Assembly (NCBI GenBank): GCA_020851015.1
Contig: JADZDN010000196.1
Span: 1-39,798, forward strand
Origin: Alphaproteobacteria bacterium
GTDB lineage: Bacteria > Pseudomonadota > Alphaproteobacteria > JAEULC01
Direction of reading: 5' to 3'
Length of the DNA: 39,798 nt
This document shows positions 24,242-32,845 of this stretch, in pieces. The position numbers and the translations under genes are program-made. Under the pieces are notes generated by a model, which was given only the letters and a program-made list of their open reading frames with translations, made no database searches and was not told where the DNA came from. Position 1 is the first letter of the stretch, and the number at the start of each line of letters is the position of its first letter.

Positions 24242-25303
24242 CTACTTCTGCAGCATCCAGCGCTGCCAGCGCTCTTCCATCACCTTTCCGTGTTCGTTCC
24301 ACCAAGCCAGGTTGGTCCAGAATTGGCCGGGGAAGTTCTGCGGCGCGGTCGGCAGGTAGGGTATCATCGCGGCATCGGTGTATTTGTCGGCCTGCAGGTT
24401 GAGGCCCGGGTAGCCGATGATGTTGGCATAGGCGCCCTGGGCCGGGGCTTCCGCCGCCAACGCCAGGAACTTCTGGCCCCAATAGGCGTCCTTGGCGCCC
24501 TTGGGGATGCCGAAGGCCGATTCCTTCATCGAGCCCTGGTTCCACTCGATCACGATCGGCGCGCCGTTCTTGATCGCCCCGTAGTAGCGACCGTTCCACG
24601 CCGTGCCCAGGACCGCCTCCTTGTCGATCAGCACCTGGGCAGACTGCGCGCCGGTGGTCCACCAGACCGCCACGTGCTTCTTGATCTGGTCCAGCTTCTT
24701 GAAGGCGCGCTCCACGTCGAGCGGGTAGAGCTTGTCCTTCGGCACGCCGTCGGCGATCAGCGCGAACTCCAGGTTGTCCTGAGGCGCGTTCTGCATCGTG
24801 CGCGGCCCGGGAAACTTCTCGGCGTTCCAGAAATCCGCCCAGGTCTTCGGCCGCGCGCCCTCCTTGAAGACGTCGGTGCGATAGCCCATGACCGTCGAAT
24901 AGACGCCCTTCGGAAACACGAATTTCCGGTCCTGGACATGCGCCGGGAACTGCTTCAGGTCGATGATCTTGAGATCGAGCGGCTCCAGGAGCCCGGACTG
25001 CTCGGCGCGGATCGCGTCGGGACCGCCGATCTCGGTCACCGTCCATTCCACGTTGTTGCTCTTCACCATCGCCTGCAGCTTGCCAAGGTCGACGGGGCTG
25101 GTATTGACGACCTTGATGCCGTAGCGCTTCTCGAACTCGTTGTAGAACGCCTTTCGCATGGCGTTCTGCATGTCGCCGCCCGAGTCGTTGATGACGATCT
25201 GTGCCGGCTTCGGCGGCTCGCTCTGCGCCAGCGCGGCCGGCGCCAGCAGGGCCGCGGCGGCGGCCAGCAACAGGCCGCGGGACACTCTCCACGTCGCTTT
25301 CAT
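24242..25303 (-). CDS. ABC transporter substrate-binding protein, PotD-like
   Basis: Periplasmic binding protein of 353 residues in the extracellular solute-binding family that includes PotD and opine/iron binders. The signal peptide is clear (MKATWRVSRGLLLAAAAALL, cut after ALAQ). The mature start PAQIVINDSGGDMQNAMRKA matches the first strand and helix of the group. The ligand pocket cannot be typed by eye; transport-gene order (D, A, B, C) and the downstream GGT-like and upstream ligase genes suggest an amino or amide compound. It follows the amidohydrolase-fold gene after a 60 bp gap. Confidence 0.92.
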   Translation of the reverse strand: MKATWRVSRGLLLAAAAALLAPAALAQSEPPKPAQIVINDSGGDMQNAMRKAFYNEFEKRYGIKVVNTSPVDLGKLQAMVKSNNVEWTVTEIGGPDAIRAEQSGLLEPLDLKIIDLKQFPAHVQDRKFVFPKGVYSTVMGYRTDVFKEGARPKTWADFWNAEKFPGPRTMQNAPQDNLEFALIADGVPKDKLYPLDVERAFKKLDQIKKHVAVWWTTGAQSAQVLIDKEAVLGTAWNGRYYGAIKNGAPIVIEWNQGSMKESAFGIPKGAKDAYWGQKFLALAAEAPAQGAYANIIGYPGLNLQADKYTDAAMIPYLPTAPQNFPGQFWTNLAWWNEHGKVMEERWQRWMLQK

Positions 25304-25363
25304 CGATCGACCTCCCTTTGCTTGGCCCGCCTTCTTGGCATCTGCGCGGGCCGGTTGCGAACT

Positions 25364-26224
25364 CTACTTCAGCCCCAGGAAACGCGCCGCATTGTCGTGC
25401 AGCCACTTGCGCTTCACCCCGTCCTTCAGCGGCAGCGATCCGATCTCCTCGACGCAGCGATCGACCGGCAGCGCCGGATAGGATGAACCGAAGATGATGC
25501 GGTCCTGCAGCACGGAGTTGCCGTACTGCAGCAGCCCCTCGTAGCCCGAATTCGCCACCGCCAGGTATTTCGGTCGCACCGCCACCAGGCCGATCGACAC
25601 GTTGGGGTGGCGCCAGGCGACGGCGATCAGCTCGTGGACCCAGGGAAAGCCCGGGGGCGAGGCGCAGACCCTGAGCTCCGGGAAATGCACCATCACTTGG
25701 TCGAGCCTGCGCGGCTGGCCGTGGTCCATCGCCGTGTCGACCGAGAAGTTCACGCTGGTGTGCAAATTGATCGGAATGTCCAGCTCGATGCACTTGGCAT
25801 AGAGCGGGTACATCCTGGGGTCGTCGATATCGATCTTGTTCTCGAATCCCTGGATGTTGAGGCCCCGGAGCCCCAGTTCCTTGACCGCGTATTCCAGGTC
25901 GCGGATCGCCTGCATGCCCTTGTGCGGATCAACGCCCGCGAAGCCGATGTAGCGCGGACCGTGCTTCTTGCAGAACGCCGCGACGTCCTCGTTGCTGATC
26001 TTGTAGCCGAAGCTGGTCTCGATGTCCTTGGCCTTCACCACGACATGCTTCGCGCCCAGGCGCTCGTACATCGCGATATAGTCCTTGAGCGTCTCGGCCG
26101 TCGCCGGCTTGCGCGTCGGGGAATCGCCGCTGTCGCGATAGACCCGGCGGTAGTTGTAGAGATGCGGCGCGGTCTTCGCCAGCTCCGGCGACTGCGGAAC
26201 GCTGCTGAAATCGATGAAGTCCAT
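25364..26224 (-). CDS. Amidohydrolase_2-fold protein missing most metal ligands
   Basis: A 286-residue TIM-barrel protein of the ACMSD-like amidohydrolase_2 family. Overall order fits: a GLRGLNIQGF strand, PINLHTS (151-157, with H155 kept), then a terminal FGSSYP. The family's metal sites are otherwise altered. The N-terminal HxH is DFSSVP (5-10), the AHGG histidine site reads ASPPGFPW (188-195), and the GSDYP aspartate is S248. The fold is thus probably non-catalytic or uses a different mechanism. The start at 26224 shares one base with the ligase stop (TGATG), so the two are tightly coupled. Binding of an acyl intermediate or a decarboxylase-like role without metal is possible but unproven. 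Confidence 0.85.
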   Translation of the reverse strand: MDFIDFSSVPQSPELAKTAPHLYNYRRVYRDSGDSPTRKPATAETLKDYIAMYERLGAKHVVVKAKDIETSFGYKISNEDVAAFCKKHGPRYIGFAGVDPHKGMQAIRDLEYAVKELGLRGLNIQGFENKIDIDDPRMYPLYAKCIELDIPINLHTSVNFSVDTAMDHGQPRRLDQVMVHFPELRVCASPPGFPWVHELIAVAWRHPNVSIGLVAVRPKYLAVANSGYEGLLQYGNSVLQDRIIFGSSYPALPVDRCVEEIGSLPLKDGVKRKWLHDNAARFLGLK

Positions 26225-27861
26225 CACAGCCACTTTCCCGCCACGCGGTCGAAGCTGCCCTGCCGCAGGTCGGCGATGCCCTGCACGAGCACCTGCTTGG
26301 CGATCTTCTCCGACGGCGTCTTCGGCAGCTTGTCGATATAGGCGATGTAGCGCGGCACCTTGAACTTCGCCAGGTTCGCCTCGCAGAACTGGATCAGCTT
26401 CTCCGGGGGCAGATCGGCCGGCTTGAGGCCCGGCTTCAGCACCAGATAGACCTTCACCTCCTGGCCCCGCGTGTCGGCGGGAACCGGCACGGCCGCGGCC
26501 TCCACCACCTCGGGCATGCCGCGCAGCACGGCCTCGACCTCGCGGGCGGCGATGTTCTCGCCCGCCCGGCGGATCATGTCCTTCAGGCGGCCGACGATGT
26601 AGAAGTAGCCACGCTCGTCCTGGCGGAACAGGTCGCCGGTGCGGAACCAGCCGTCCTTCAGCGCCGCGGCCGTCGCGTCGGGCTTGTTGTAGTAGCCCTG
26701 CAGCATGCCCGGCCCGCGGATCTGCAGCTCGCCCGCCTCGCCCTGGCGGACCGGCTGGTCGTCGGGACCGACGATCCGCGCCTCGCGATACGGCGACGGC
26801 TTGCCGCAGGAGCCCGATCCCACCATGTCGGTCGCCTCGATCGGCATGAACAGGCCCGAGCCGATCTCGGTCATGCCGAATGCCTCGCGCGCGACGAAGT
26901 CGAAGCGCTCCTCCATCGCGGCGTGGTTCTCCTTGTGCAGGCCGTAGACGTTGACGCGGATGATCTCGTTCTCGCGGTCGCGCTGGCTGGGCGGCTGCTT
27001 GAACACGAGCTCCGGGAAAAGAGTGAACTGGATGCGGTGCTCGCGCACCCAGTCCATGAAGCGGCTGGTGCTCTGCCGCCGCGCGACGAACAGCGTGGCG
27101 CGCTGCCAGAACGCCATCGTCGTCAGCCACTGGGGGTCCATGTAGAAGTACGGCGTCGCCGCCAGGATGCGCTGGTACTGGCGGCCGTCGCGGAAGGCGT
27201 TGACCCGGCCGATGGTCAGCCAGTAGCGGTGCGGCAGCATGCAGCCCTTGGGAAACCCGGTGGTGCCGGACGTGTACTGGATGTTCATCAGGTCGTCGGA
27301 GCCAACCTGCGCCGGCGCGGTGAAATCGCTGCGCTCCCCCTCGATCAGCCGGTCCCAGCGCCGGAACCCGCCGTCGCCCGCGCCGACCACGAAGATGCAT
27401 TCCGGCTTGAGCCTATCGGGCAGCGGCGACAATTGGGCCAGCGTGGGCAGGCAATCCTCGTGGATCACGAGACGGTCGACCTCGCCGTTCTCCATGACAT
27501 ACGTCATTTCCCGCGCGGTGTAGGCGATGTTCATCGGCACCATGACGGCGCCGAGGCGGCCCAGGGCCAGCCAGGTCGTAGGCAGGGCGGCGACGTTGGG
27601 CAGCATCACGCCGACATGCGAGCCGTGGCGCACGCCCGCGCGGGCGAGGCCATTGGCAAGCTGGTTCACGCGCGCGCGCAGCCCGGCATAGGTGAACGTC
27701 TCGCCGCTCTCGAAGAAATTCAGCGCCTGACGCTCCGGCACCTCGTCGGCCGCGGCGTCCAGCAGCGCCCCGATATTGGCCGGCAGATCGCCGCGCTCGA
27801 TCGTGCGCCGCCGTTCCTCGACCGGCGGCACCTTGACCGCCAGGACTTCCTGCCTCGACAC
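26224..27861 (-). CDS. AMP-forming acyl-CoA ligase (CaiC-like)
   Basis: Adenylate-forming ligase of the acyl-CoA synthetase class, 545 residues, that activates a carboxylic acid with ATP and joins it to CoA. The P-loop YTSGTTGFPKG lies at 196-206, GMTE in the middle, and RTGD plus the hinge VGRLKDMIRRAGENI and TPSEKIAK (with the late catalytic lysine) follow. I chose the GTG at 27861 because GAGGGGGAG stands a few bases upstream; earlier starts lack such a site. The similarity in layout is to carnitine/crotonobetaine-type ligases. It opens the importer operon downstream of the RpiR gene, so it may activate the carboxylate released from the imported compound. Confidence 0.9.
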   Translation of the reverse strand: MSRQEVLAVKVPPVEERRRTIERGDLPANIGALLDAAADEVPERQALNFFESGETFTYAGLRARVNQLANGLARAGVRHGSHVGVMLPNVAALPTTWLALGRLGAVMVPMNIAYTAREMTYVMENGEVDRLVIHEDCLPTLAQLSPLPDRLKPECIFVVGAGDGGFRRWDRLIEGERSDFTAPAQVGSDDLMNIQYTSGTTGFPKGCMLPHRYWLTIGRVNAFRDGRQYQRILAATPYFYMDPQWLTTMAFWQRATLFVARRQSTSRFMDWVREHRIQFTLFPELVFKQPPSQRDRENEIIRVNVYGLHKENHAAMEERFDFVAREAFGMTEIGSGLFMPIEATDMVGSGSCGKPSPYREARIVGPDDQPVRQGEAGELQIRGPGMLQGYYNKPDATAAALKDGWFRTGDLFRQDERGYFYIVGRLKDMIRRAGENIAAREVEAVLRGMPEVVEAAAVPVPADTRGQEVKVYLVLKPGLKPADLPPEKLIQFCEANLAKFKVPRYIAYIDKLPKTPSEKIAKQVLVQGIADLRQGSFDRVAGKWL

Positions 27862-27908
27862 GCGTTCTCCCCCTCGCCGGCTGCCGCCGCGCCGGCCCAA
27901 TCAGCCGT

Positions 27909-27953
27909 CGAAACGAACGGCACGGAAAATTATCCTTTGGAACATTTGTTTCG
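27909..27953. promoter_or_regulatory. AT-richer spacer with candidate operator half-sites before the ligase
   Basis: CGAAAC (27909-27914) and GTTTCG (27948-27953) are exact reverse complements about 33 bp apart, flanking GGAAAATTATCC. This stretch is much richer in A/T than its surroundings and lies in the 121 bp spacer between RpiR and the ligase, where a promoter and an RpiR site would be expected. The pairing is short, so the call is weak. Confidence 0.3.
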
Positions 27954-27982
27954 TCAACGGGATTGCGCAGGCCGCCGGCGCC

Positions 27983-28867
27983 CTAGCCGCGCTTCTTGTC
28001 GTGCCAATAGATCCCGAAATCCTCGCGGCGGTCGAACTCGGCCTTGACCCGGTCGACCGCCGCCTGCCCGCCCCGCGCCACCAAGAGGCAGACCAGGCTT
28101 TCCAGCAGCACCATCTTCGGCACCATCGAGTGATAGAACGACGCGCTGGCGTTGGGCACCACGAACACGTGCGTCGCCGGCGCGGCGATCGGCGACAGTT
28201 CGTGGTCGGTCAGCGCGATCACCGGCGCGCCAGCCTTGGCGGCGTATTCCACCGCCTTCACCGCCTCGATGGCATAGGGATCGGCGCTCAGCGCCACCAT
28301 GGCGTCCTTGGGCCCGATATCCCCCATCTCGTCGATCAGCATGCCCATGCGGTCCTCCAGCAGGATCGCGTCGCGCATGAAGGTCCGCAGCCCGTAGTGG
28401 AAAGAGCAGGCCGGCGCGTAGGTCGACCGCAGCCCCATGATGAAGACGCGCCGGGCCTTGGCGAGTCACAGCCCGGCCGCCTCGACCGCGCCGGGCTGGA
28501 TGCTGGTCATCATCTCGGTGATGTTGCGGACCTGCACCTGTCCGGCCGTACGCCAGGCGCGCTCGAAGCCGCGCCCGCCCTTGTAGGACAGGAGCTGGTG
28601 CGCATCGGTGGCGTAGCGCGCGGCGCCGGAATGCATCCCGTCGCGGAAGATCTCCTTGAGGCCGTTGTAGCTGGCGAAGCCCAGGTGCTTGGCCAGGCGC
28701 ACGAAGGTGGCGGGGCTGACGCCGGCGCGCTGGGCCACCCGGCGCAGCGGATAGAGGGCGACGAAGCCCGGTTCCTTGAGCGCGAAGCGCGCGGCGCCGC
28801 GCAACTGCGTGCTGAGCTGGGCGTAGTCCGCCTCGAGCCGCGCCCGTACCGATGCGATGTCGTTCAT
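27983..28867 (-). pseudogene. RpiR/MurR family regulator interrupted by an in-frame TGA
   Basis: One continuous frame of 295 codons with a TGA at 28468-28466 after residue 133 (AAGL-stop-LAKARRVFIMG). The first part is an RpiR HTH (about 1-77, with RRVAQRAGVSPATFVRLAKH). The second part is a SIS sugar/ligand domain (FIMGLRS, then ALSADPYAIEAVKAVEYAAK and ALTDHELSP). Joined, the length and domain order are normal for an RpiR regulator. The second half has an internal ATG at 28438 but no convincing ribosome site. A recent nonsense mutation or a sequencing error are both possible; the otherwise intact frame argues the change is recent. It sits immediately upstream of the ligase/importer operon that it would be expected to control. 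Confidence 0.82.
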
Positions 28868-28928
28868 CCCCGCCCTTGCCCGGCAGACCTGCCGCAGCGC
28901 GCATTAGGGGCGAGGCCGCGCGGCGGCG

Positions 28929-30062
28929 TCAAGCCTGGGGCGCAGAACCCGCGAAGCGGTCGACGCGGAACGGCTCGATCGGCAGGTTGGTCTTGCCGCC
29001 GGTCACGAGCTGGGCGGTGATGCTGCCGACCACCGGCCCAAGCTGGAATCCGTGGCCGCAGAAGCCGAAGGAATGGAACACGCCGGGCGCCTTTTTCGAC
29101 GGGCCGATGATCGGCAGTTCGTCGGGCGTGAAGCCCTCGATGCCCGCCCAGCACCGCACCAGCGGCGCGTTCTTCATCAGCGGGAAGATCGCCGCCACCG
29201 TGCGGGCGCTCTCGCCCAGGAACTGGAACTCGAGCTCGGTCAGCTCGGTCGCGGGATCGACCCGCCCGCGATGCCCGCCGCCGATCACGACGGTTCCGGA
29301 CTGCATCTGCTTGAACGACATCTTGCGCCCCATGGAGCCGACCGTGGGGTCGAGGAAATGCGGCATGCGGCCGCTGACCATCATCATCAGGGCCACGGGC
29401 TCGATCGGCACGTCCTCGCCCAGCATGCGGGCGATCTCCGCCCCCCAAGCGCCCGCCGCGTTGACCAGCACCGGCGCGCGGAACTGCCCGCCGTTGGTCG
29501 TGACCAGCCAGCGCTCGCCGCTGCGCTCGATCCCCTGGACGCGCTGGCCCTCGCGCACGATCGCGCCAAGCGCCTCGGCCTTCAGGCGGAAGGCGGTCGT
29601 CGCCTTGAACGGAAACGCGTAGCCGTCGCGCGCGGTGTAAAGCCCGCCGATGCACTGCTCGGCGACGGCCGGCACCAGGCGCCGCAGTTCCTTGCGGTCG
29701 ATCACCACTTCGTGGTCGTAGCCCAGCGCGCGGACCTGCGCGGCGCGCGCCTCGCACTGCTTGAGCTCCGCCTCGTTCTCGGCCACGCGAACCTGCCCGG
29801 TGGCGCGGAACTCGCCATCGTCGCCCAGGTTGGCGCGCATCGCGTGCCACATCTCGATCGACGCCATGGCGAGCGGGATCTCCGCCGGGTCGCGGCCCAG
29901 CCGACGCACGCCGCCCGCGCTGGCGCTCGACGCATGGCGCGCCACGACGTGCTTCTCCAGAAGGACGGTCTTCAATCCGGCGTGCGCCAGGTGATAGGCC
30001 GCCGAACAGCCGTGCAATCCGCCGCCGACGATGACGACGTCGAAATCGGCGGGAGCGCTCAT
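28929..30062 (-). CDS. FAD-dependent oxidoreductase (DAO/sarcosine-oxidase-beta-like)
   Basis: Flavin amine oxidoreductase of 377 residues. The FAD site is VIVGGGLHGCSAAYHLAHAG near residue 10 with LLEKHVVARHASSASAGG after it. The C-terminal GFTPDELPIIGPS and GFCGHGFQLGPVVG are typical of DAO-family amino-acid and sarcosine oxidases. The ATG at 30062 overlaps the end of the FAD/BFD subunit gene by 4 bp, and it is the last gene of the operon. It may oxidise the amino-acid or N-methyl product released by the opine-oxidase-like trio. The gene is followed by 61 bp before the RpiR gene. Confidence 0.9.
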   Translation of the reverse strand: MSAPADFDVVIVGGGLHGCSAAYHLAHAGLKTVLLEKHVVARHASSASAGGVRRLGRDPAEIPLAMASIEMWHAMRANLGDDGEFRATGQVRVAENEAELKQCEARAAQVRALGYDHEVVIDRKELRRLVPAVAEQCIGGLYTARDGYAFPFKATTAFRLKAEALGAIVREGQRVQGIERSGERWLVTTNGGQFRAPVLVNAAGAWGAEIARMLGEDVPIEPVALMMMVSGRMPHFLDPTVGSMGRKMSFKQMQSGTVVIGGGHRGRVDPATELTELEFQFLGESARTVAAIFPLMKNAPLVRCWAGIEGFTPDELPIIGPSKKAPGVFHSFGFCGHGFQLGPVVGSITAQLVTGGKTNLPIEPFRVDRFAGSAPQA

Positions 30063-31435
30063 TCCAGCGTCGCCAGCTCGGAGACCGTGAGCGGCTTGAT
30101 CGGCGGGCGGATGCGGTAGCTGCCCACCGACGCGACGGGCTTGCCCAGCGCGTCGGCGATGACCTCGCAAACCGTCAGGCCGCACATGCGGCCCTGGCAC
30201 GGACCCATGCCGGTGCGGGTGAACGACTTCACCTGGTTGGGCCCGGTGCCGCCCTGGCGCACCGCCTCGCGGACCTGGCCGGCCGTCACCTCCTCGCAGC
30301 GGCAGACCATCACGTCGTCGGCCGGGATGCGCAGCGCGCGGGCCGGCGGGTAAAGCGCGTCGAGGAACGGCCGCGCGCGCAGATGGCGCCGCCAGGCCGC
30401 CAGATCGCCGGCCGCCCGCGCGTCGCGCGTCGCCGCATCGATCCGCCCCAGCGCGCGCGCCGCCTCGAACCCGGCGATGCGCCCGGCATGCGCGGCGGCG
30501 TCCGCCCCGGCGATGCCCGCCCCGTCGCCGGCCACGGCGATGCCCTCGACATCGCTGTTGCCCCAGGCGTCGACGACCGGCCGCCAGCAGCGCTGCGCCT
30601 CGACCCACTCGTGCTTCAGCGGGATCGCCATGCCGAGCTGCGCGTTGGCCACCACGCCCTGGTGCAGGCAGAGCAGGTCGGCGGGGATGCGCTCGGCGCG
30701 GCCGCCCGCGGTGAATTCCACCGCCTGCAGCCGCCCCTTGCCGACCGCGCGCAGCCCCTCGACCGCGCGGCGGATCGGCACGCCGGCCTTGCGCACGCTG
30801 GCGATCAGCCCCAGCCCCTTGGCCAGGTATCCGCCGGCAAGCATGACCGCCGGCAGATGCGGCAGCGCCGCCTTGTAATCCGATCCCGTTTCGAGCAGCG
30901 CGGCGATGTTCACCCCCGCTGCCACAAACTGCGCGGCGAGCTGCCACAGCAGCGGCCCGTTGCCCGCCAGCACCACCGGCCCCGCCGGCACCATGCCCGA
31001 TGCCTTCAGCACGGACTGCGCCGCGCCGGCCAGCATCACGCCGGGCAGGGTCCAGCCGGGGATCGGCACCGGCCGTTCCAGCGCGCCGGTGGCGATCAGC
31101 ACGCGGCGCGCCTCGACCATGCTGGCCTTGCCGTCGCGCAGGATGCCGAGCCGGCGATCCTTCTGGACCAGCCACACGGTCGTGGCCGGCGAATAGCCGG
31201 CCTTGCTGGCGCGGAAGCGTTCGACGACCGCCTTGCCGGCTTCATAGGCCGGGCCCAGCACGGCCAGGTCCCGCGCGCGTTGCCCCGCCACGGCTTCGAT
31301 GCCGCGATAGATCTGCCCGCCGGGCGCCGCATTCTCATCGAAGACCGTGACCGACAGGCCAAGCTCGGCCGCGGTCGCAGCGGCGGCCAGCCCGGCCGGG
31401 CCGGCGCCGACGATCGCCAGATCGACCGCGCTCAT
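30059..31435 (-). CDS. FAD-dependent oxidoreductase with BFD-like [2Fe-2S] C-terminus (OoxA/HcnB-like)
   Basis: Large subunit of a three-part flavin dehydrogenase as in opine oxidase (OoxA) and hydrogen cyanide synthase (HcnB), 458 residues. An N-terminal FAD motif VGAGPAGLAAAATAAELG and a middle NAD/FAD-type region (PVVLAGNGPLLWQLA) are followed by a BFD-like cluster region from about residue 370. There VCRCEEVT, GMGPCQGRMCG and the later cysteine supply the cluster ligands. The start overlaps the small ferredoxin-like gene (ATGA) and the end overlaps the next oxidoreductase. It likely passes electrons from amine oxidation to the respiratory chain. Confidence 0.92.
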   Translation of the reverse strand: MSAVDLAIVGAGPAGLAAAATAAELGLSVTVFDENAAPGGQIYRGIEAVAGQRARDLAVLGPAYEAGKAVVERFRASKAGYSPATTVWLVQKDRRLGILRDGKASMVEARRVLIATGALERPVPIPGWTLPGVMLAGAAQSVLKASGMVPAGPVVLAGNGPLLWQLAAQFVAAGVNIAALLETGSDYKAALPHLPAVMLAGGYLAKGLGLIASVRKAGVPIRRAVEGLRAVGKGRLQAVEFTAGGRAERIPADLLCLHQGVVANAQLGMAIPLKHEWVEAQRCWRPVVDAWGNSDVEGIAVAGDGAGIAGADAAAHAGRIAGFEAARALGRIDAATRDARAAGDLAAWRRHLRARPFLDALYPPARALRIPADDVMVCRCEEVTAGQVREAVRQGGTGPNQVKSFTRTGMGPCQGRMCGLTVCEVIADALGKPVASVGSYRIRPPIKPLTVSELATLE

Positions 31436-31755
31436 GGCGCCACCGTGCCGACGGCGGAGGCGACCGGCGCCACCAGCGTCGGGCGCGGCTGGCGGCGCAC
31501 CTGCATGCCCTCGCGCACCGGCACCAGGCAGGCCTGGCGGTTCGGCACGCCGTCGATCTCCATCAGGCACTCGAAGCAGGCGCCGATCATGCAGAACGGC
31601 GCGCGGTCGGCGCCGCTGGCCGGCGATTGCCGGCAGGCCGGGTTGTCGGTCGCCAGCAGGGCCGCGGCAACGCTGTCGCCGGCAGCCGCCCGCACCGGCG
31701 ACCCGTCGACCTGGATCGTCACCGCGCTGGCGGGCTCATGCAGTCTTCGGAACAT
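31432..31755 (-). CDS. Small (2Fe-2S)-binding subunit (OoxC/HcnA/SoxA-N-like)
   Basis: A 107-residue iron-sulfur subunit of the opine-oxidase-like complex. Cluster ligands fit the family spacing: C55, C60 and C63 (FCMIGACFEC) and C76 (NRQACLVP); C41 is extra. The beginning MFRRLHEPASAVTIQVDG gives the usual two-strand lead, so I start it at 31755. It overlaps the flavin subunit gene upstream by 20 bp and the BFD-type subunit downstream by 4 bp, showing tight co-translation of the three subunits. Confidence 0.88.
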   Translation of the reverse strand: MFRRLHEPASAVTIQVDGSPVRAAAGDSVAAALLATDNPACRQSPASGADRAPFCMIGACFECLMEIDGVPNRQACLVPVREGMQVRRQPRPTLVAPVASAVGTVAP

Positions 31756-32845
31756 CGAACCTCCGGGAATGGAAGGCATCAAAATGCGGGGGCAGGCGCC
31801 AATCCGCCAGGTAGCCGGCGAAGCGCAGGGCATGCGCGCCGGCCAGCGACACGCCGCTGTGGCAGGTCGCCACCATGGCGCCGTCATGGCCAGGGACGGT
31901 CTGGTAGATCGGGAACTCGTCGGGCGCCAGGATGCGCAGCGCCCCCCAGGCCCGCACGATGCGCGCGTGCTGCAGCCTCGGGAACACGCGGATGCCGTTG
32001 GCCGCGATCGAGCGCATCGCTTCCGGGGTCGTGCCGTTGTCGTACCCCACTTCCTCGCGCGAATTGCCCAGCATCACGCTGCCTTCCTCGGTCTGGCGAA
32101 CGCCGCTCAAGGGATAGTCGAGGAAGGCCGGCAGCCGCTCGGTCACCAGGATCTGCCCGCGCTGCGGCCGCACCGGCAGCTTGAAGCCCAGCATGGCGCA
32201 GAGCGGCAGGTTGCCCAGCCCGGCGGCCAGCACGATCTTGGGCGCGGCGTAGGTCCTGCCGCCCGCTTCGACCGCATAGCCGCCGCCGGCGCCGCGGATC
32301 GCCGTCACCGCGCCATAGGGCCGGTAGGCATCGCCGAGCGCCTTGTGGAGCGATTTCAGCAGCTGCAGGGGGCTGACATGGCCGTCATGCGGACAGTACA
32401 GCCCCGCAACCACGTCCGGCCCCAGGCCCGGCACCACGTTGTCCAGACGGCGGCGCTCGACCAGCTCGCAGTCGTACCCCTTGGCGCCCTGCTGCGCCCG
32501 CAGGGCATCGATCGAGGCAACGCGCTCCGCCTGGTCCTTTTCGCCCATGCAGAGCTGGAAGCCGCCCGGCTTGCGATAGTTGCAGTCGATGCCCGTCCGC
32601 TGGCGCAGCTCGTCATAGAACTCGGGCCACACGTCGGCGGACAGGCGCGCCCAGTCGGCATAGGCGGGCATGCCCAGGCCCTTGCCTTGGACCCACACCA
32701 GCCCGAAATTGCCGCGCGAGGCGCGCAGCGCCACGTCCCCTTCGTCGAGCACCACGACGCGCTTGCCCCGGCGCAGCAGGCCATAGCCGATGGCGCTGCC
32801 CACAAGCCCGCCGCCCAGGACGATGAAATCGGCGTCCTCGCTCAC
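31736..32845 (-). CDS. FAD-dependent oxidoreductase, DAO type (OoxB/HcnC-like)
   Basis: Catalytic flavin subunit of the opine-oxidase-like complex, 369 residues. It begins at a GTG (32845) that overlaps the permease stop (GTGA), preceded by AAGGGGG. The FAD site FIVLGGGLVGSAIGYGLLRR is at residues 7-26, and GLVWVQGKGLG, PQRGQILVTE and the late RAWGALRILAPDEFPIY match DAO-family enzymes. It would oxidise the C-N bond of an opine or amino acid, handing electrons to the [2Fe-2S] and BFD-type subunits. Confidence 0.91.
   Translation of the reverse strand: MSEDADFIVLGGGLVGSAIGYGLLRRGKRVVVLDEGDVALRASRGNFGLVWVQGKGLGMPAYADWARLSADVWPEFYDELRQRTGIDCNYRKPGGFQLCMGEKDQAERVASIDALRAQQGAKGYDCELVERRRLDNVVPGLGPDVVAGLYCPHDGHVSPLQLLKSLHKALGDAYRPYGAVTAIRGAGGGYAVEAGGRTYAAPKIVLAAGLGNLPLCAMLGFKLPVRPQRGQILVTERLPAFLDYPLSGVRQTEEGSVMLGNSREEVGYDNGTTPEAMRSIAANGIRVFPRLQHARIVRAWGALRILAPDEFPIYQTVPGHDGAMVATCHSGVSLAGAHALRFAGYLADWRLPPHFDAFHSRRFDVPKTA

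Noticed and set aside
27862..27900. Longer acyl-CoA ligase starting at TTG 27900
   Set aside because: The added residues are Gly/Arg-rich and the strong GAGGGGGAG site is placed for the GTG at 27861.
28466..28468. TGA read as selenocysteine in the RpiR gene
   Set aside because: RpiR regulators are not selenoproteins, the site is a domain linker rather than a redox centre, and no downstream SECIS-like hairpin was evident.
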